The notes beneath the pieces are model-generated. The model saw only the letters and a list, made by a program, of their open reading frames with translations, made no database searches and was not told the origin of the DNA. The position numbers and the translations under genes were made by a program. DNA of 64,000 nucleotides from Lachnospiraceae bacterium (GTDB lineage Bacteria > Bacillota > Clostridia > Lachnospirales > Lachnospiraceae): NCBI GenBank assembly GCA_902363835.1, contig CABJBM010000031.1, forward strand, positions 3,160 to 67,159, given 5' to 3'. Positions 52,404 through 60,925 of the stretch are shown here, one piece after another. Every line of letters starts with the position of its first letter. Position 1 is the first letter of the stretch.

Positions 52404-52572
52404 ACTCTTTTTGCCGCCCTTTCTGTAGTAAAGTGCTGTACAATTTTTATAGATAATATTATATAATAATAGAGGGGGAATTACAAGCAGCTAGTTGAGC
52501 AAAAGACAAGAGAAATAAATGCACGTCATGAAAAAATGTACGGAGTTTATAAAATAGGAGAGGTTTGAGATT

Positions 52573-53208
52573 ATGGATAGCGGTCGATTGTACCGGGTAC
52601 AAAAGGAAGATGTAGAGAAGTTAAAGGAACTGCTGACAGAATGTTTTGAAGGGGATCCCCTTTACTGCAGGCTGATCCCTGACGGAAAGACCAGGAGCCG
52701 ACTGCTCCCGGAATTATTTGAATGTGATATGGAGGAATTTTTAGAGACTTGTGAATTATATGCCGACAGCCCGGAAATAAACGGGATCCTTGTGGTGGAT
52801 GACGAATCCCAGCCTTATAATGCCTTTCATTATTACCTGGCGGAAGCTGCCGCCCTTTTAAAAACAGATGGTTATCTGATCAAGGAGGACCCTTCCTTAA
52901 AAACATTCTGGAACTTTTTTCAGGGAAGGGATTACTTGAATTCCAGATGGACGGACCAGCTGAATCAGGAGAAACGGCTGCATATCATATATCTGGCGGT
53001 GCGGCCGGCCATGCAGCATCATGGATTATCCTCCCTTCTCCTAAGGGAAGCCATAGACTACGCGGATAAGAATCAGCTTATGATTTCCCTGGAAACCCAT
53101 AATAAAAACAATGTGGCGTTTTATGAACATTTCGGTTTTAAAGTTTTCACCATTGTAGAAAAGCGTTTTCATTTAAAACAGTACTGCATGGTTCGGGAAA
53201 TAAAATAA
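52573..53208 (+). CDS. GNAT-family N-acetyltransferase
   Basis: A 211-residue acetyltransferase. The C-terminal half carries the GNAT core: IIYLAVRPAMQHHGLSSLLL near residue 140-159 (acetyl-CoA pyrophosphate loop, with Q/R-x-x-G variant QHHGLS) and NNVAFYEHFGFKVF near 178. AGGAGAGG precedes the ATG. The N-terminal third, VEKLKELLTECFEGDPLYCR, is like that of YitI-type members. It converges on the next gene with a three-base gap between stop codons and no evident terminator. Confidence 0.85.
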   Translation: MDSGRLYRVQKEDVEKLKELLTECFEGDPLYCRLIPDGKTRSRLLPELFECDMEEFLETCELYADSPEINGILVVDDESQPYNAFHYYLAEAAALLKTDGYLIKEDPSLKTFWNFFQGRDYLNSRWTDQLNQEKRLHIIYLAVRPAMQHHGLSSLLLREAIDYADKNQLMISLETHNKNNVAFYEHFGFKVFTIVEKRFHLKQYCMVREIK

Positions 53209-53211
53209 GGT

Positions 53212-53979
53212 TTAATACACATAATAGGACAGGCTTTCCATAATCTGAAAGCCTGCCTTTTTATATAAGGCCATGGCAGGCGCATTTTGACCGGACACCT
53301 GCAGAAATATTTTTCCGGGTTTTTCAGAGCCGGGCAGGGAAAAACAGGTTTCCAAAAGCAGAAAAAGGCAGGCGCTCCCAAGACCCTGGTTCCGTAAATT
53401 CTCTGTAATTTCAAATCCGTAAAAATAGACGGCCTGTCCCCGAAAATCCAGATAACAGAAGCCAACAGGGTTGTCATCCATGAAAAAAGTACACCGGGAG
53501 GGGCCTTCTTCCGGATCAGGAGTTATGGAAAGGGTAAGAGACCGGGAAAACCGGCTGCTTTTTGTCAGATGGCCTTCAGAAAAGCCAGAGGCTGAAATCT
53601 CCATTAAGTGTTCCCTGTACCAGAGAGCGGCTCCTAAGGCATCAAGGGTCCTGACAGTATCCTCACATGTTTCCTCTACAGGAAAGACTAAGTCACTGTC
53701 CCCGGTTTCCTTTAGAAGCTCTTCCAGAAGAAGGGTAAACAATCCCTGCCGCCTGTTTGCCGGAAGAGTAAAGGCGCAGCATTCATACTCCCCGTTTTCA
53801 TTAAAAAATGTGCTGAGGGCGGATAAGAGGCCGTCTTCGTCGTATAATAAGTAAAAAGTACAACCCTCTTCCATGGGAAAGGTGAGGGAAATATGGTCAT
53901 GCTTCCTGCAGGCTTCCTGAAGGTGAAGCAGGCCGTTTATCTGCGTTTCGCCGGGGGTTTTCGTTCGTATCATATTCAT
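53212..53979 (-). CDS. GNAT-family protein with tandem GNAT-like halves
   Basis: A 255-residue protein. The first half (residues ~30-110) has a degenerate acetyl-CoA loop LPANRRQGLFTLLLEELL near 74; the second (~140-250) is complete: ITENLRNQGLGSACLFLLLE near 190-209 and GQNAPAMALYKKAGFQIMES near 228. Tandem GNAT proteins usually keep one catalytic half. Substrate unknown. ATG at 53979 behind CAGGAG. Its gene ends three bases from the converging GNAT gene, but the two products are not close copies. Confidence 0.82.
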   Translation of the reverse strand: MNMIRTKTPGETQINGLLHLQEACRKHDHISLTFPMEEGCTFYLLYDEDGLLSALSTFFNENGEYECCAFTLPANRRQGLFTLLLEELLKETGDSDLVFPVEETCEDTVRTLDALGAALWYREHLMEISASGFSEGHLTKSSRFSRSLTLSITPDPEEGPSRCTFFMDDNPVGFCYLDFRGQAVYFYGFEITENLRNQGLGSACLFLLLETCFSLPGSEKPGKIFLQVSGQNAPAMALYKKAGFQIMESLSYYVY

Positions 53980-54155
53980 GGCTGGACTCCTGGTTCGTTT
54001 TTGTATAGTATAGCTTATCTGAAGCTTTTTTGCTTCCGATAATATAATACAATAAAAAAATGTGAAAATTCAACAAAATATTTTCCATATTGCTGATTGT
54101 CTCTTTGAAATATGGGTGATAGAATAAACACAAGTAAGCAGATGGAGGGATCTAT

Positions 54156-55940
54156 TTGAAAAAGAGAGAAGAAATACCGGTTTGCGATACCTGGAACCTG
54201 GCGGATATTCTGCCGTCTGAGCGCGCATGGGAGGATCTGTTCCGAGAAACAGAAAGCTCGCTTTCAGGTTATAAGAATTACGAGGGACATCTGGCTGATT
54301 CCGGCGAGGTGCTTTTTTCCTGTCTGAAGTTTGATGAGGAGATGTCTCTGAAAATTGAAACTTTGTTTGTCTACGGAAAACAGAAATCCGATGAGGATAC
54401 CGGAAATGCCAGATACCAGGAATTTTCCTCCAGGGCCAGGTCCCTTTCCTATCAGGCGGCCGGCCTGTCATCATTTTTGATGCCTGAAATCCTGGCCATA
54501 CCGGAAGAGACCCTTTCTCAGTACAGGAAGGACATTCCAGAGCTTAAGCGTTATGACAGGACCTTTGAAATTATTTTAAAGAAGAAGGCTCATACGCTGT
54601 CAGCCCCTATGGAAGCCCTGCTGGCAAGGTCCATGGAAGCGACCTCCGCTCCTTCGGAGATCTTTCATATGTTTAACAATGCCGACGTGAAATTCCCTGA
54701 AATCATGGATGAGAACAACCAGCCGGTGCGGATTACCCATGGAAATTATATTGCACTTATGGAAAAGCAGGACAGAAGCGTGAGAAAGTCTGCGTTTGAA
54801 GCCCTGTACAGTGTTTATGGGCAGTTTGTAAATACCCTGGCAGCTACTTTTTCATCCAATGTAAAGCAGGCAGCCTTTTACGCTCAGGCAAGAAATTACC
54901 CTTCTGCCAGAGCACATTCCCTTGGAGAGAATGAGATTCCGGAGGAAGTGTATGACAATCTCATAGAGGCGGTTCATGAAGGGCTTCCCAGCCTCCATGA
55001 ATATATATCCATCAGAAAAAAGGCTCTTGAAGTAGAAGAACTTCATATGTATGACCTTTATGTGCCCATGGTATCAAGGGAAGAACATAAAATCACCTTT
55101 GAAGAAGCCAAGGCAATGGTGCTGGAAGGCCTTAAGCCCCTTGGAGAAGAATATTTATCTCTTTTAAGGGAAGGCTTCAGCAACCGGTGGATCGATGTAT
55201 ATGAGAACGAGGGAAAGCGGAGCGGTGCTTATTCCTGGGGGGTTTACGGGATTCATCCTTATGTGCTGTTAAACTTTAACGGGACTCTTGACAGCGTTTT
55301 TACTCTGGCTCATGAGATGGGGCATGCTCTTCACAGCTGGTTTTCCGATAAAAACCAGACTTATATTGACGCAGGATATAAGATCTTTGTGGCAGAGGTG
55401 GCTTCTACCTGCAATGAAGCACTGCTAATCCGGCATTTATTGGAAAAAACAGAAGACAAGAAGGAACGGGCTTATCTTGTGAATCATTTTATGGACAGTT
55501 TCCGGGGGACTCTTTACCGGCAGGCCATGTTTGCGGAATTTGAAGCGGAGACCCATCGCCGTTTAAGGGAGGGCGAGGTGCTCACCGGAGAAGTTCTTTG
55601 CAGGATATACCACCGGCTGAATGAGGAGTATTTTGGTCCGGATATGGTGGTTGATCCGGAAATCGGTTATGAATGGTCCAGAATCCCGCACTTTTATACG
55701 CCGTTTTACGTATATCAGTATGCCACAGGATTCTCGGCTGCCATTGCCATCAGCAGCAGGATTCTTAAGGGGGATGAGAAGACGGTCAAAGGTTATTACA
55801 AATTTTTAAGCGGTGGAAATTCCATGACGCCCATAGACTTATTAAAGCTGTGCGGCGTTGACATGGGGACGGCGGAGCCGGTAAAGGATGCGCTGTTAGT
55901 ATTTGCCGGGCTTTTGGAGGAAATGAACCGGCTGATTTAA
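54156..55940 (+). CDS. pepF: Oligoendopeptidase F, M3 family
   Basis: A 594-residue zinc metallopeptidase. The HExxH site is in FTLAHEMGHALHSWFSD near residue 381-397, with the third ligand Glu in FVAEVASTCNEAL near 412; the flanking PYVLLNFNG and MFAEFEAETHR blocks are PepF-typical. It trims 7-17-residue peptides in the cytoplasm. A TTG at 54156 with ATGGAGGGA upstream is the start. The nitroreductase gene follows after 33 nt, perhaps in the same transcript. Confidence 0.95.
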   Translation: MKKREEIPVCDTWNLADILPSERAWEDLFRETESSLSGYKNYEGHLADSGEVLFSCLKFDEEMSLKIETLFVYGKQKSDEDTGNARYQEFSSRARSLSYQAAGLSSFLMPEILAIPEETLSQYRKDIPELKRYDRTFEIILKKKAHTLSAPMEALLARSMEATSAPSEIFHMFNNADVKFPEIMDENNQPVRITHGNYIALMEKQDRSVRKSAFEALYSVYGQFVNTLAATFSSNVKQAAFYAQARNYPSARAHSLGENEIPEEVYDNLIEAVHEGLPSLHEYISIRKKALEVEELHMYDLYVPMVSREEHKITFEEAKAMVLEGLKPLGEEYLSLLREGFSNRWIDVYENEGKRSGAYSWGVYGIHPYVLLNFNGTLDSVFTLAHEMGHALHSWFSDKNQTYIDAGYKIFVAEVASTCNEALLIRHLLEKTEDKKERAYLVNHFMDSFRGTLYRQAMFAEFEAETHRRLREGEVLTGEVLCRIYHRLNEEYFGPDMVVDPEIGYEWSRIPHFYTPFYVYQYATGFSAAIAISSRILKGDEKTVKGYYKFLSGGNSMTPIDLLKLCGVDMGTAEPVKDALLVFAGLLEEMNRLI

Positions 55941-55973
55941 GCTGATTGTTGGATAGAGGAGAGGGGAGCAGGT

Positions 55974-56747
55974 ATGAATCTGTATCAGATGATATTTAAA
56001 AGAAGATCGATCAGGAAGTTTAAGAAGGAACCGGTCCCGGAACAGCTGTTAAAGGATATCCTTTATTTCGGGGATAATGTACCAAGGCTGCACGGGGATA
56101 TTCAGATTAAGATGGAAATAAGCGAAAATATGGAAGAGCATTTGCTTTTAAAAGGGTTGTGGAAGGTGGAAGCTCCTTATTATCTGGTATTTTACTCAGA
56201 GGAAAAGGAAGGGTATCTGGTAAATGCAGGATATGTGTTGGAGCATGTTCTTTTGTATATGACAGGAAAGGGGCTTGGAACCTGTTACCTGGGAAGCGCC
56301 AGGGTTCCGGAGCCTGTTCCTGCAGGCATGAAGCAGGTGATTGTAGTCGCCTTTGGTTATCCCAAAACCCTGCTTTACCGTGATCCGGCAACTGCCAGGA
56401 GGCTTCCTTTAAAGGAATTGTGCGTGTTTAAGGAAGAGGCCGGAGAATCCATGAAGAATATTTTAAAGGCTGTCCGCCTTGCTCCTTCCGCCATGAATAT
56501 CCAGCCCTGGCGTTTTATCGTTTACCATGATAGAATCTATATATTTTCCTGCCGGGAATTCTTACCGTCGCCTTCTCTTATGTCCATGCGGGAGATCGGC
56601 ACCGGGATCATGCTTTCTCATCTGACCGTTGCTGCGGAAGAAATGTGGATGAATGTAAAGCTGGAAGCAGAGAAAGCCATGGAAAAAAAGTCCTATAAAA
56701 GCGGTGCCTATGTGACTACTGCATTTTTAAAAGAGTATAAATGCTGA
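55974..56747 (+). CDS. Nitroreductase-family flavoprotein
   Basis: A 257-residue protein with the FMN-binding start FKRRSIRKFKKEPVPEQLL and later APSAMNIQPWRFIVY near residue 166, the usual FMN/Gln-Pro-Trp motif. MTGKGLGTCYLGSARVPEP near 100 is the flexible region. Such proteins reduce quinones, nitro compounds or act in flavin turnover; the substrate is not evident. GAGAGGGGAGCAGG precedes the ATG. Confidence 0.88.
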   Translation: MNLYQMIFKRRSIRKFKKEPVPEQLLKDILYFGDNVPRLHGDIQIKMEISENMEEHLLLKGLWKVEAPYYLVFYSEEKEGYLVNAGYVLEHVLLYMTGKGLGTCYLGSARVPEPVPAGMKQVIVVAFGYPKTLLYRDPATARRLPLKELCVFKEEAGESMKNILKAVRLAPSAMNIQPWRFIVYHDRIYIFSCREFLPSPSLMSMREIGTGIMLSHLTVAAEEMWMNVKLEAEKAMEKKSYKSGAYVTTAFLKEYKC

Positions 56748-56771
56748 TCAGATCTTTTAACTGGTACAGAC

Positions 56772-56811
56772 AAAAAGGGAAGGACCTCCACTTGGGTCCT
56801 TCCCTTTTTAT
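56772..56811. terminator. Bidirectional terminator
   Basis: Arms AAAAAGGGAAGGACC (56772-56786) and GGTCCTTCCCTTTTT (56795-56809) are perfectly complementary over 15 bp, serving the nitroreductase and hsp20 genes. Confidence 0.92.
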
Positions 56812-56821
56812 CCATGCCGGA

Positions 56822-57235
56822 TTACTCAATGGTAATATAGGTGCTTTCCTCAATCTGCTTGGGAGCTTCCTTTGGAACGATCAGTTTTAAAATGCCGTTT
56901 TCAAAGGCTGCTTTCACATCTTCCTGTTTTAAGCCGGAACCTACGTAAAAGCTTCTTTTTACAGAACCGCAGTAGCGTTCCCGGCGAATATAGTTTTTCT
57001 GATCCTTTACTTCGTTTTCAGAAACAGTGTCAGCGTAAATGGTCAGATACCCATCTTTTAATTCAGCGCGCACATCTTCCTTTTTATAGCCTGGAAGTTC
57101 GATTTCAATGACATAGCTGGTTCCGTCATCTTCAATATCGGTCTTCATCAGGGCCTGTCTGTTGTGATACACATCGGTGAAAAACGGATCATTGAAAAAT
57201 TCATCAAATAAGTTGTTTCTTCTGGTTAATAACAT
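56822..57235 (-). CDS. Small heat-shock protein, Hsp20/alpha-crystallin family
   Basis: A 137-residue ATP-independent chaperone. The N-terminal arm (LTRRNNLFDEFFNDPFFTDV) precedes the alpha-crystallin domain (~30-130), with YVIEIELPGYKKEDVRAEL near residue 43-61 and the FENGILKLIVPKE motif near 110, close to the A-x-x-x-n-GVL signature. It prevents aggregation of unfolded proteins on heat shock. Regulation is shown by the CIRCE operator overlapping its promoter. AAAGGAGG precedes the ATG. Confidence 0.95.
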   Translation of the reverse strand: MLLTRRNNLFDEFFNDPFFTDVYHNRQALMKTDIEDDGTSYVIEIELPGYKKEDVRAELKDGYLTIYADTVSENEVKDQKNYIRRERYCGSVKRSFYVGSGLKQEDVKAAFENGILKLIVPKEAPKQIEESTYITIE

Positions 57236-57307
57236 AATGGGTTCCTCCTTTTTTAAGTAATTTATGTGTCACCGGTTTTCCGGTGCATTTCTATTTGTTA
57301 TATATGT

Positions 57308-57336
57308 AATATAACACACATTGTTAGCGCTGTCAA
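57308..57336 (-). promoter_or_regulatory. Promoter of the hsp20 gene
   Basis: On the minus strand TTGACA (57336-57331), 17 bp, TATATT (57313-57308). The -35 box lies in the left CIRCE half and spacer. Confidence 0.8.
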
Positions 57337-57350
57337 TAGGTGAGTGCTAA
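57324..57350. promoter_or_regulatory. CIRCE operator (HrcA site)
   Basis: TTAGCGCTG-N9-GAGTGCTAA. The right half equals the CIRCE consensus; the left half differs at two of nine positions. Spacing is the canonical 9 bp. HrcA bound here would block the overlapping -35 box. Confidence 0.9.
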
Positions 57351-57431
57351 TTTTTAAAAAGAAATGAATCTGTCATTGAATGTAAGGGCAGGAAATGGTA
57401 GAATAACCATGTTTGTTAAAAAGAAGGTTGA

Positions 57432-57492
57432 GGAAATACCCTGCGGGTATACCTTTATGCCCAAAAAGCATGGGCGGAAATGAGGAAATCAT
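57432..57492 (+). promoter_or_regulatory. 61-nt repeated leader element upstream of the YkgJ-family gene (copy 2)
   Basis: Gapless match to 33570-33630 at 52 of 61 positions. The stem GGGTATA/TATGCCC (57445-57462, loop CCTT) keeps pairing although three arm bases differ from copy 1. It ends in GGCGGAAATGAGGAAATC, which provides the ribosome site for the ATG at 57495. Likely a cis-acting RNA or a mobile leader module. Confidence 0.65.
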
Positions 57493-57494
57493 TT

Positions 57495-58151
57495 ATGAAG
57501 CGGGAAATCGATTGGAAAGAGATCTCAGATGGAAAATTATATGGTTTAAACGATATGGTAAAGGCCGACTGCGGCGACTGTAAGGGCTGCTTTGCCTGCT
57601 GCCAGGGGATGGGGCAGTCGGTCATTCTGGATCCCCTTGACTGCTTCCGCCTGACAGAAAATCTTCACTGTACTTTAGAGGCGCTGCTGGCAGATAAGCT
57701 GGAGCTTAATGTGGTGGATCGGATTGTGCTTCCCAACTTGAAAATGGGAGGAAAAGAGGAAAGGTGCGGATTCCTGGATCGGGAAGGACGATGCGGGATC
57801 CACGGCTTCCGCCCGGGCATTTGCCGTCTGTTTCCTTTAGGGCGGATTTATGGAGAGCAGGGGTTTCATTATTTTCTCCAGGTTCATGAGTGCAGGAAGG
57901 AAAACAGAGCTAAGGTCAAGGTGCGTAAATGGATTGACACCCCAGATGTAAAGCGGTACGAGAAGTTTGTGTCTGACTGGCATTTCTTCCTGAAACAGCT
58001 GGAAGAAAAGATAGAAGAAAACAATGACCAGGCATATGCAAATAAGGTCAGCATGTACGTTTTAAAGCAGTTTTATCTTACGCCCTATGACAGGGACCAG
58101 GATTTTTTTGATCAGTTTGGCAAAAGGCTTGAAGCTGGTTCTTTCTTATGA
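57495..58151 (+). CDS. YkgJ-family cysteine-cluster protein
   Basis: A 218-residue soluble protein with a Cys-rich start CGDCKGCFACCQGM (Cys26, 29, 32, 35, 36) and a second set in CGFLDREGRCGIHGFRPGIC near residues 89-108: the YkgJ/UPF0153 zinc or iron cluster fold. The role is not established; relatives are proposed to bind Zn or Fe-S. The start is the ATG at 57495 with GAGGAAAT upstream; an ATG at 57480 lies in the leader element. pyrF follows after 54 nt. Confidence 0.82.
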   Translation: MKREIDWKEISDGKLYGLNDMVKADCGDCKGCFACCQGMGQSVILDPLDCFRLTENLHCTLEALLADKLELNVVDRIVLPNLKMGGKEERCGFLDREGRCGIHGFRPGICRLFPLGRIYGEQGFHYFLQVHECRKENRAKVKVRKWIDTPDVKRYEKFVSDWHFFLKQLEEKIEENNDQAYANKVSMYVLKQFYLTPYDRDQDFFDQFGKRLEAGSFL

Positions 58152-58205
58152 TAGAATTGGTAAGAATAGAGAAAAATAAGGGCGAAGAGATCCAAGGAGG
58201 AAGCT

Positions 58206-59123
58206 ATGATCAGGCAGTTAATAGACAAAATTCAGAAAACAAAGGCACCGATCTGCGTAGGTTTGGACCCGATGTTAAACTATATACCCGAGCATGTTAC
58301 AAAAAAGGCATTTGAAGAATTCGGCGAAACCTTAGAAGGCGCTGCGGAAGCTATTTGGCAGTTTAATAAAGAAATCGTGGATCATGTATATGATCTCATC
58401 CCATCTGTTAAGCCTCAGATCGCCATGTATGAGCAGTTTGGCATCGAAGGCTTGAAAGCGTATACAAAGACTGTGAACTATTGCCAGGAAAAGGGGCTTT
58501 TCGTCATTGGAGATGCTAAGAGAGGAGATATTGGTTCCACATCAGCCGCTTATGCTACGGCGCATATCGGCCATGTGAAGGTTGGAAACAAAAGCTTTTC
58601 TGCTTTCGGTACAGATTTCCTTACGGTCAATCCATATTTGGGGACCGATGGCGTGAAGCCCTTTGTGGATGTGTGCAGGGAAGAGAACAAAGGCCTTTTC
58701 GTTCTGGTGAAAACCTCCAACCCTTCCAGCGGAGAATTCCAGGACAGGCTGATTGACGGAAGGCCTCTGTACGAGCTGGTTGCTGAAAAGGTAGTTGAAT
58801 GGGGAGCAGACTGCATGGATGGCGCTTACAGCAACGTAGGAGCCGTTGTGGGAGCTACCTATCCGGAGATGAGCAGGATTCTCCGCAGGCTCATGCCAAA
58901 CACTTATTTCCTGGTGCCGGGATACGGCGCACAGGGAGGAACGGCAGAGGATTTAAAGCCCTGCTTTAATGAGGATGGCTTGGGAGCCATTGTAAACTCC
59001 TCCAGAGGAATCATTGCAGCCTATAAATCTGAAAGCTATGCCCGGTTTGGCGGGGAGCATTTTGGTGAAGCCTCCAGACAGGCGGTCATTGACATGGTTT
59101 CCGATATTAACAGGGTATTATAG
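58206..59123 (+). CDS. pyrF: Orotidine 5'-phosphate decarboxylase (type 2)
   Basis: A 305-residue TIM-barrel decarboxylase of the longer type 2 group. The catalytic Asp103-x-Lys105-x-x-Asp108 array is in GDAKRGDIGST; VGLDPML near residue 18 and VPGYGAQGG near 236 complete the active site. It makes UMP. AAGGAGG is 6 nt before the ATG. It starts a pyrF-pyrK-pyrD-(pyrE) cluster with gaps of 10, 0 and 31 nt. Confidence 0.96.
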   Translation: MIRQLIDKIQKTKAPICVGLDPMLNYIPEHVTKKAFEEFGETLEGAAEAIWQFNKEIVDHVYDLIPSVKPQIAMYEQFGIEGLKAYTKTVNYCQEKGLFVIGDAKRGDIGSTSAAYATAHIGHVKVGNKSFSAFGTDFLTVNPYLGTDGVKPFVDVCREENKGLFVLVKTSNPSSGEFQDRLIDGRPLYELVAEKVVEWGADCMDGAYSNVGAVVGATYPEMSRILRRLMPNTYFLVPGYGAQGGTAEDLKPCFNEDGLGAIVNSSRGIIAAYKSESYARFGGEHFGEASRQAVIDMVSDINRVL

Positions 59124-59133
59124 GGGAGAAGCA

Positions 59134-59910
59134 ATGGCAAAAGTAAAGGAAATTGCAGCCGTTGTCAGCCAGACACGGCTTGGTGATGATGTATACAGCA
59201 TGTGGATCGATACAAAGGAAATCACTGCCCAGGCAGAGCCGGGACAGTTTGTTGACCTATATACAAAGGATGGAGCAAAGCTTTTGCCCCGCCCCATCAG
59301 CATTTGTGAAACAGATAAGGAAAAGGGGCTTTTAAGGCTGGTATACCGGGTTGCAGGCGGAGGAACGGAAGAGTTCTCCCATTACAAGGTAGGGGATACC
59401 ATTGAGATCATGGGACCTTTGGGCAATGGATTTCCCCTTGAAGCCGGCAGAAAAGGGGAAAAGGCGTTTTTGATCGGCGGCGGAATCGGAATTCCTCCCA
59501 TGCTGGAGCTGGCAAAGCATTTGCCTTGTGAGAAGCAGGTGGTTCTTGGATACCGGGATGCTTTATTTTTAAATGAAGAATTCTGCCCCTATGGGGATAC
59601 CTATATTGCCACTGAGGACGGAAGTGCCGGAACAAAGGGAAATGTTCTGGATGCTATCAGGGAGCACGGCTTAAAAGGAGATGTGATCTTTGCCTGCGGC
59701 CCCACTCCTATGCTGAAAGCCCTTAAGGCATATGCTTCTGAAAATGAAATGGAATGTTATCTTTCCCTGGAGGAGAAGATGGCCTGCGGCATTGGGGCCT
59801 GCCTTGCCTGCGTATGCAAGAGCAAGTCAGTGGATGAGCATTCCATGGTTCACAACAAGCGTGTCTGTAAGGATGGTCCGGTATTTAAGGCTGAGGAGGT
59901 AGAATTTTAG
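59134..59910 (+). CDS. pyrK: Dihydroorotate dehydrogenase electron-transfer subunit
   Basis: A 258-residue FAD and [2Fe-2S] protein. FAD block LPRPISICETD near residue 51, NAD site GGGIGIPPMLEL near 115, and ferredoxin-reductase-type cysteines Cys218, 223, 226 and 245 in CGIGACLACVCKS...VC. With PyrD it forms the type 1B NAD-linked enzyme. I start at 59134 with TAGGGGAG upstream; a longer frame overlaps pyrF. Its TAG is followed at once by the pyrD ATG. Confidence 0.96.
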   Translation: MAKVKEIAAVVSQTRLGDDVYSMWIDTKEITAQAEPGQFVDLYTKDGAKLLPRPISICETDKEKGLLRLVYRVAGGGTEEFSHYKVGDTIEIMGPLGNGFPLEAGRKGEKAFLIGGGIGIPPMLELAKHLPCEKQVVLGYRDALFLNEEFCPYGDTYIATEDGSAGTKGNVLDAIREHGLKGDVIFACGPTPMLKALKAYASENEMECYLSLEEKMACGIGACLACVCKSKSVDEHSMVHNKRVCKDGPVFKAEEVEF

Positions 59911-60813
59911 ATGAATACGAAAGTGAATCTGGCCGGAGTGGAGCTTAAGAATCCGGTTATGACTGCTTCCGGCACCTTTGGTTCCGGTGAGGAATACAGC
60001 GAGATGATTGATTTAAATCATCTGGGCGCCGTGGTTACAAAGGGTGTGGCTAACGTGCCGTGGCCTGGTAACCCAACACCCAGAATCGCGGAAACCTACG
60101 GAGGCATGATCAATGCCATTGGCCTTCAGAACCCGGGAATGGAGGTCTTTATTAAGAGAGACATTCCCTTTTTAAAGCAGTACGATACAAAAATCATTGT
60201 CAATGTCTGCGGAAAAACCACAGAAGATTATATCGAAGTTGTGGAGAGACTGGCAGATGAGCCGGTGGACATGCTGGAGATCAATATCTCCTGCCCCAAT
60301 GTAAAAGAGGGCGGAATTGCCTTTGGACAGGATCCCAAAGCAGTGGAAGCCATAACAAGAGAAGTTAAAAAATATGCAAAGCAGCCGGTCATTATGAAGC
60401 TGAGTCCTAATGTGACAGACATTGGGGTGATGGCAAAGGCGGCTGAAGCCGGAGGCGCAGATGTGCTGTCCCTTATTAACACTCTGACCGGCATGAAGAT
60501 CGACATTAACCGCCGGACCTTTGCGGTTGCCAATAAAACCGGAGGCTTATCAGGCCCTGCCATTAAGCCTATTGCGGTGCGAATGGTATATCAGGCTGCC
60601 AATGCGGTAAAGCTTCCCATTGTAGGTATGGGAGGAATCATGAATGCCGAGGATGCTGTGGAGTTTATTCTTGCAGGAGCCACGGCTGTTTCCGTGGGAA
60701 CGGCTAATTTCCGGAATCCCTATGCAGCGGAAGAGACAGTCAGGGGCATAGAGGATTATATGAAGAAATACCAGGTCAAAGACATCGGTGAAATCGTAGG
60801 TGCTGTGCGGTAA
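59911..60813 (+). CDS. pyrD: Dihydroorotate dehydrogenase 1B catalytic subunit
   Basis: A 300-residue FMN barrel oxidising dihydroorotate to orotate. The catalytic Cys128 sits in INISCPNV, characteristic of class 1; TASGTFGSGEEY near residue 18 and GMGGIMNAEDA near 235 bind FMN and phosphate. CTGAGGAGG lies inside the end of pyrK. The next gene should be pyrE but only its first codons remain. Confidence 0.97.
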   Translation: MNTKVNLAGVELKNPVMTASGTFGSGEEYSEMIDLNHLGAVVTKGVANVPWPGNPTPRIAETYGGMINAIGLQNPGMEVFIKRDIPFLKQYDTKIIVNVCGKTTEDYIEVVERLADEPVDMLEINISCPNVKEGGIAFGQDPKAVEAITREVKKYAKQPVIMKLSPNVTDIGVMAKAAEAGGADVLSLINTLTGMKIDINRRTFAVANKTGGLSGPAIKPIAVRMVYQAANAVKLPIVGMGGIMNAEDAVEFILAGATAVSVGTANFRNPYAAEETVRGIEDYMKKYQVKDIGEIVGAVR

Positions 60814-60844
60814 ATACACGATTTTGAATAGAGAGGATAAAAAA

Positions 60845-60925
60845 ATGGAACAGTATAAGCAGGAATTTTATTTAATTTATGGTAAATGTAAATTCCAGGC
60901 CTCTAATTTCCTTGTAAATGCTTGA
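60845..60925 (+). pseudogene. pyrE: Interrupted 5' end of pyrE (orotate phosphoribosyltransferase)
   Basis: Behind GAGAGGATAAA, an ATG opens MEQYKQEF, the usual start of clostridial PyrE, 31 nt after pyrD, where pyrE is expected. From codon 9 the frame reads YLIYGKCKFQASNFLVNA and stops at 60923; nothing of the PRPP motif or any other PyrE part follows in the rest of the window. The break lies between about 60868 and 60890, where the sequence turns A/T-rich. A foreign element has entered the first codons of pyrE; the remainder of the gene lies beyond the window or is lost. Confidence 0.78.
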
